From positions 62,001 through 126,000 of the forward strand of contig DATLYW010000012.1 in the NCBI GenBank assembly GCA_035574315.1: DNA of 64,000 nucleotides. Reading direction: 5' to 3'. The stretch comes from Candidatus Zixiibacteriota bacterium (GTDB lineage Bacteria > Desulfobacterota > Binatia > UBA9968). The translations under genes were made by a program, and so were the position numbers. Below the pieces are notes generated by a model. It had not been told where the DNA came from. It worked only from the letters and a program-made list of their open reading frames with translations, and ran no database searches. Every line of letters starts with the position of its first letter. The stretch's first letter is position 1. Below, one piece after another: positions 61,669 to 64,000 of this stretch.

Positions 61669-64000
61669 ATGCCGGGACGCCTCCAAATGCATCTGCCCAA
61701 TCCGTTCAGGCCGCGGCCCGGCGGCGGCCGGCTTGTGCGCCGCTATTTCCTGCTTTCCGTGGTCTTGATCAGCGGCGGCTTGATCACCAGCGGCGTGGTG
61801 GAGATCTACTTTCGCTACCAGGAAACCAAGGTCCACCTCAGCCTGCTGCAGCAGGAAATCACCGCATCCGCGGCTTTCAAGATCGAGCGGTTCGTCCAGG
61901 AGATCCACAATATCCTGAAGGCCGCGACCCGCAGCCGGGAGATCGCCCAGGGCGGCCTTACGGTCGGCTACCGGCTGGAGCTCGAACGGCTTCTCCTGAT
62001 CGCTCCGGCCGTCACCGAGGCAGTCGCCTGGGGAGAGGATGGCCGGGTGCGGGCTCAGGCCTCGCGGCTGCGCGCGATACTGCCCGGCGCCAACGGGAAC
62101 GCCTCCGCGACGGAGCCTTTTTGGGTCGCGCGGCAAGGCAAATCCTATTTCGGCGGGGTCTACTTCGTTCGCGGATCGGAGCCCTACATGACCATCGCCG
62201 TCCCCATCGAGCGCTTTGCGGGCGATGTCATCGGCGTGCTGCAGGCGGAAGTCAACCTGAAGTACATCGGCGACGTCGTCTCCGCGATCAAGGTGGGCAA
62301 GGCCGGCTACGCCTATCTGGTGGCGCGCTCGGGGGATCTGATCGCGCATCCGGACATCAGCCTCGTGCTGCAACGGCGCAACGCAGGCAAGCTGGCTCAG
62401 GTCCAGGCGGCGTTCAGCACCGCTGCCCCGACGGAGGCGCAAATCGCAACGAGCCTGCAGGGGCAGCGGGTGTTCAGCTCGCGTGCGACGATTCCGGCCC
62501 TGAACTGGGCGGTGTTCATCGAACGGCCTGTCGCGGAGGCTTACGAGCCGCTCTACGCTTCCATGCTGCGTACCTCCACGCTGCTGCTCGTGGGTCTCGG
62601 CATGGCGCTCATCGCAAGTCTGCTGGTGGCGCGTCGCGTGGTCCGGCCGCTGCGCGTTCTTCGTCAAGGCGCGCAGCGGATCGGCGGCGGCGACCTGGAT
62701 CACCGGCTCGACATCCAGACCGGGGACGAGCTCCAGTCCGTGGCGGAAGAGTTCAATCGGATGGCGGAGCAACTCAGGGACTCCTACGCCAATCTGGAGC
62801 GAAAGGTCGAAGACCGCACGCGCGAGCTGACGGAATCCCTGGAGCAGCAGATGGCGACGAGCGCGATCCTGCGGGTGATCGCCGAATCGCCGGCCGACGC
62901 GCGACCGGTCCTCGACGCCGTCGCCGAGAGCGCCGCCCGGCTCTGCGACGCCCGGGACGCCGCGATCCTCCTGGAAGCCCACGGCGAGCTGCATCTGGCG
63001 GCGCACCACGGTCCCATCGGAATCGGCGCCGCGACCGGGGGGCGGCTGGTCATCTCGCGCGATTCGGTGGGGGGCAGCGCTTTCCTCGACGCCAAGACCG
63101 TTCACGTCGATGACCTCCTGGCTTCCTCCGAATTCCCGAGAAGCCGGGCGTTTGCGGAAAAGTACGGGAACCGGACGGTGCTCGCCGCTCCGGTGCTGCG
63201 AAAAGGGACGCCGATCGGAGTCATCCTGATCCGCCGCGCGGAGGTCCGGCCTTTCTCGGACAAGCAAATCGCCCTGCTCAACACCTTCGCCGATCAGGCG
63301 ATGATCGCCATCGAGAACGTACGGCTGTTCCGGGAGATTCAGGAGAAAAACGCCCAGCTCGAAGCCGCCAACAAGCACAAATCGCAATTTCTCGCCAATG
63401 TGAGTCACGAGCTGCGGACGCCGCTCAACTCGATCATCGGTTTCACGCGCCTGGTGCTGCGGCGGACCGAGGGGATGATTTCCCCGCTGCAAAAAGAAAA
63501 TCTCCAGAAGGTCGTGGTCAGCTCGGAGCACCTGCTGAGCCTCATCAACGGCCTGCTCGACCTATCCAAGATCGAGGCCGGCCGCATGGAGGTGTTCGCG
63601 GAGACCTTCAAGCTGGAGGAGGTCGTGCGGCTGGCCACGGCCACCGTGGAACCGATGCTGAAAGACGGGCGAGTGCGGCTGGTGACCGATCTCGCCCCCG
63701 ACATTCCTCTGGTCAGAACCGACCGGGACAAGCTCAAGCAGGTCATCATCAATCTTTTGAGCAACTCCGTGAAATTCACGGAACGAGGCGAGATCCGGAT
63801 TCGGGCGGTCAACCATGACGGGACTCTCGAGCTTGCGGTTTCCGACACCGGGATCGGCATGAAGAAGGAAGCCCTCGACTACATTTTCGAGGAGTTTCGC
63901 CAGGTGGACATGTCGACCACCCGGAAATACGGGGGGACCGGCCTGGGGCTGGCGATCGTGAAACGCCTGGTGAACTTGCTCGGCGGAGAGATCTCGGTCG
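61669..64000 (+). CDS. membrane sensor histidine kinase, Cache-HAMP-GAF-HisKA-HATPase (partial, 3' end off the window)
   Basis: 777 codons visible from the ATG at 61669. Order: TM1 (about 26-44, YFLLSVVLISGGLITSGVV); periplasmic double-Cache-like domain (about 50-300; FFVRGSEPYMT-type VYFVRGSEPYMTIAVPIE, VGKAGYAYLVARSGDLIAHP); TM2 (about 303-322); HAMP (DELQSVAEEFNRMAEQL); coiled coil; GAF (about 400-555); HisKA with the phosphorylated His580 in NVSHELRTPLNSIIGF; N box DKLKQVIINLLSNSVKFT; G1 DTGIGM; F box FEEFRQ; G2 GGTGLGLAI. The end, possibly a receiver domain, is missing. The binding-protein gene just upstream is broken, so a sensing partnership may be lost. Confidence 0.93.
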   Translation, partial: MPGRLQMHLPNPFRPRPGGGRLVRRYFLLSVVLISGGLITSGVVEIYFRYQETKVHLSLLQQEITASAAFKIERFVQEIHNILKAATRSREIAQGGLTVGYRLELERLLLIAPAVTEAVAWGEDGRVRAQASRLRAILPGANGNASATEPFWVARQGKSYFGGVYFVRGSEPYMTIAVPIERFAGDVIGVLQAEVNLKYIGDVVSAIKVGKAGYAYLVARSGDLIAHPDISLVLQRRNAGKLAQVQAAFSTAAPTEAQIATSLQGQRVFSSRATIPALNWAVFIERPVAEAYEPLYASMLRTSTLLLVGLGMALIASLLVARRVVRPLRVLRQGAQRIGGGDLDHRLDIQTGDELQSVAEEFNRMAEQLRDSYANLERKVEDRTRELTESLEQQMATSAILRVIAESPADARPVLDAVAESAARLCDARDAAILLEAHGELHLAAHHGPIGIGAATGGRLVISRDSVGGSAFLDAKTVHVDDLLASSEFPRSRAFAEKYGNRTVLAAPVLRKGTPIGVILIRRAEVRPFSDKQIALLNTFADQAMIAIENVRLFREIQEKNAQLEAANKHKSQFLANVSHELRTPLNSIIGFTRLVLRRTEGMISPLQKENLQKVVVSSEHLLSLINGLLDLSKIEAGRMEVFAETFKLEEVVRLATATVEPMLKDGRVRLVTDLAPDIPLVRTDRDKLKQVIINLLSNSVKFTERGEIRIRAVNHDGTLELAVSDTGIGMKKEALDYIFEEFRQVDMSTTRKYGGTGLGLAIVKRLVNLLGGEISV

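Overview
The window is GC-rich, densely coded chromosomal DNA of a Gram-negative bacterium. It carries an LPS/Kdo and Lpt export block, rpoN, and a PTS-Ntr block in an order familiar from deltaproteobacterial genomes. It also has coenzyme F420 biosynthesis and many COG2159 amidohydrolases, Asp/Glu-racemase-fold enzymes and orphan ABC substrate-binding proteins. That mix suggests an uncultured deltaproteobacteria-related lineage such as Binatota (Desulfobacterota_B) or Rokubacteria; this is inference from gene content, with no rRNA in the window. No rRNA, tRNA, CRISPR array, insertion sequence or integrase was seen.

Layout. 1-3.1 kb (minus): an ECF sigma/anti-sigma pair with a likely autoregulated promoter, a CigR-like protein, a Gly-rich secreted repeat protein and a DUF3568 lipoprotein. 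3.2-7.5 kb (minus): F420 operon cofG-cofD-cofC-cofE-npdG, without cofH. 7.6-12.9 kb (plus): two amidohydrolases, an SsuA/NMT1-type binding protein, an ionotropic-glutamate-receptor-like protein and a maleate-isomerase-like enzyme. 13-18.4 kb: recD2, a CorC/HlyC membrane protein, a VOC protein and hisC. 18.6-20.2 kb: two tandem KaiC-like ATPases behind a sigma-54-like promoter, followed by a decayed clpB 3' end. 20.9-25.8 kb: an MFS exporter and late heme genes hemE-hemH-hemY. 25.8-28.8 kb: a sugar-type ABC importer without its ATPase. 28.8-30.9 kb (minus): a cupin, a nitrile-hydratase alpha subunit with a long N-terminal extension, and a free-standing beta C-terminal domain. 31-43.8 kb (minus): kdsB-pyrG-kdsA-kdsD-kdsC / lptC-lptA-lptB-rpoN-hpf-ptsN-rapZ-ptsH / metK-ahcY. 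44.3-50.8 kb (plus): ABC binding proteins and permease, two racemase-fold proteins lacking the catalytic cysteines, and a third amidohydrolase. 51-53.7 kb: a zinc-ribbon protein, divergent ferritin-like and haem-oxygenase-like proteins, and a kelch protein. 53.7-60.3 kb (minus): perM-osmC-trx/TPR-putA-yheT operon. 60.6-64 kb (plus): a frame-broken ABC binding protein and a sensor histidine kinase running off the edge.

The most striking signal is in the minus-strand operon. An OsmC-family gene (58653-59165) is interrupted by an in-frame TGA exactly where the family has its reactive cysteine. That TGA is followed, 19 nt on, by a perfect 7-bp hairpin with a GG-starting 6-nt loop, the expected form of a bacterial SECIS element. 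I read it as a selenocysteine-containing OsmC peroxidase-like protein, co-transcribed with a thioredoxin-TPR protein. Other points worth checking are a 25-bp tandem duplication that breaks an ABC binding-protein gene, the clpB remnant, the rearranged nitrile hydratase, the cysteine-less racemase homologues and an iGluR-like protein without a potassium selectivity filter.

Sigma-70 promoters of the form TTGNNN-17-TANNNT are recognisable ahead of several operons and support the start choices given. Where a start differs from the longest open frame, the reason is stated in that entry.
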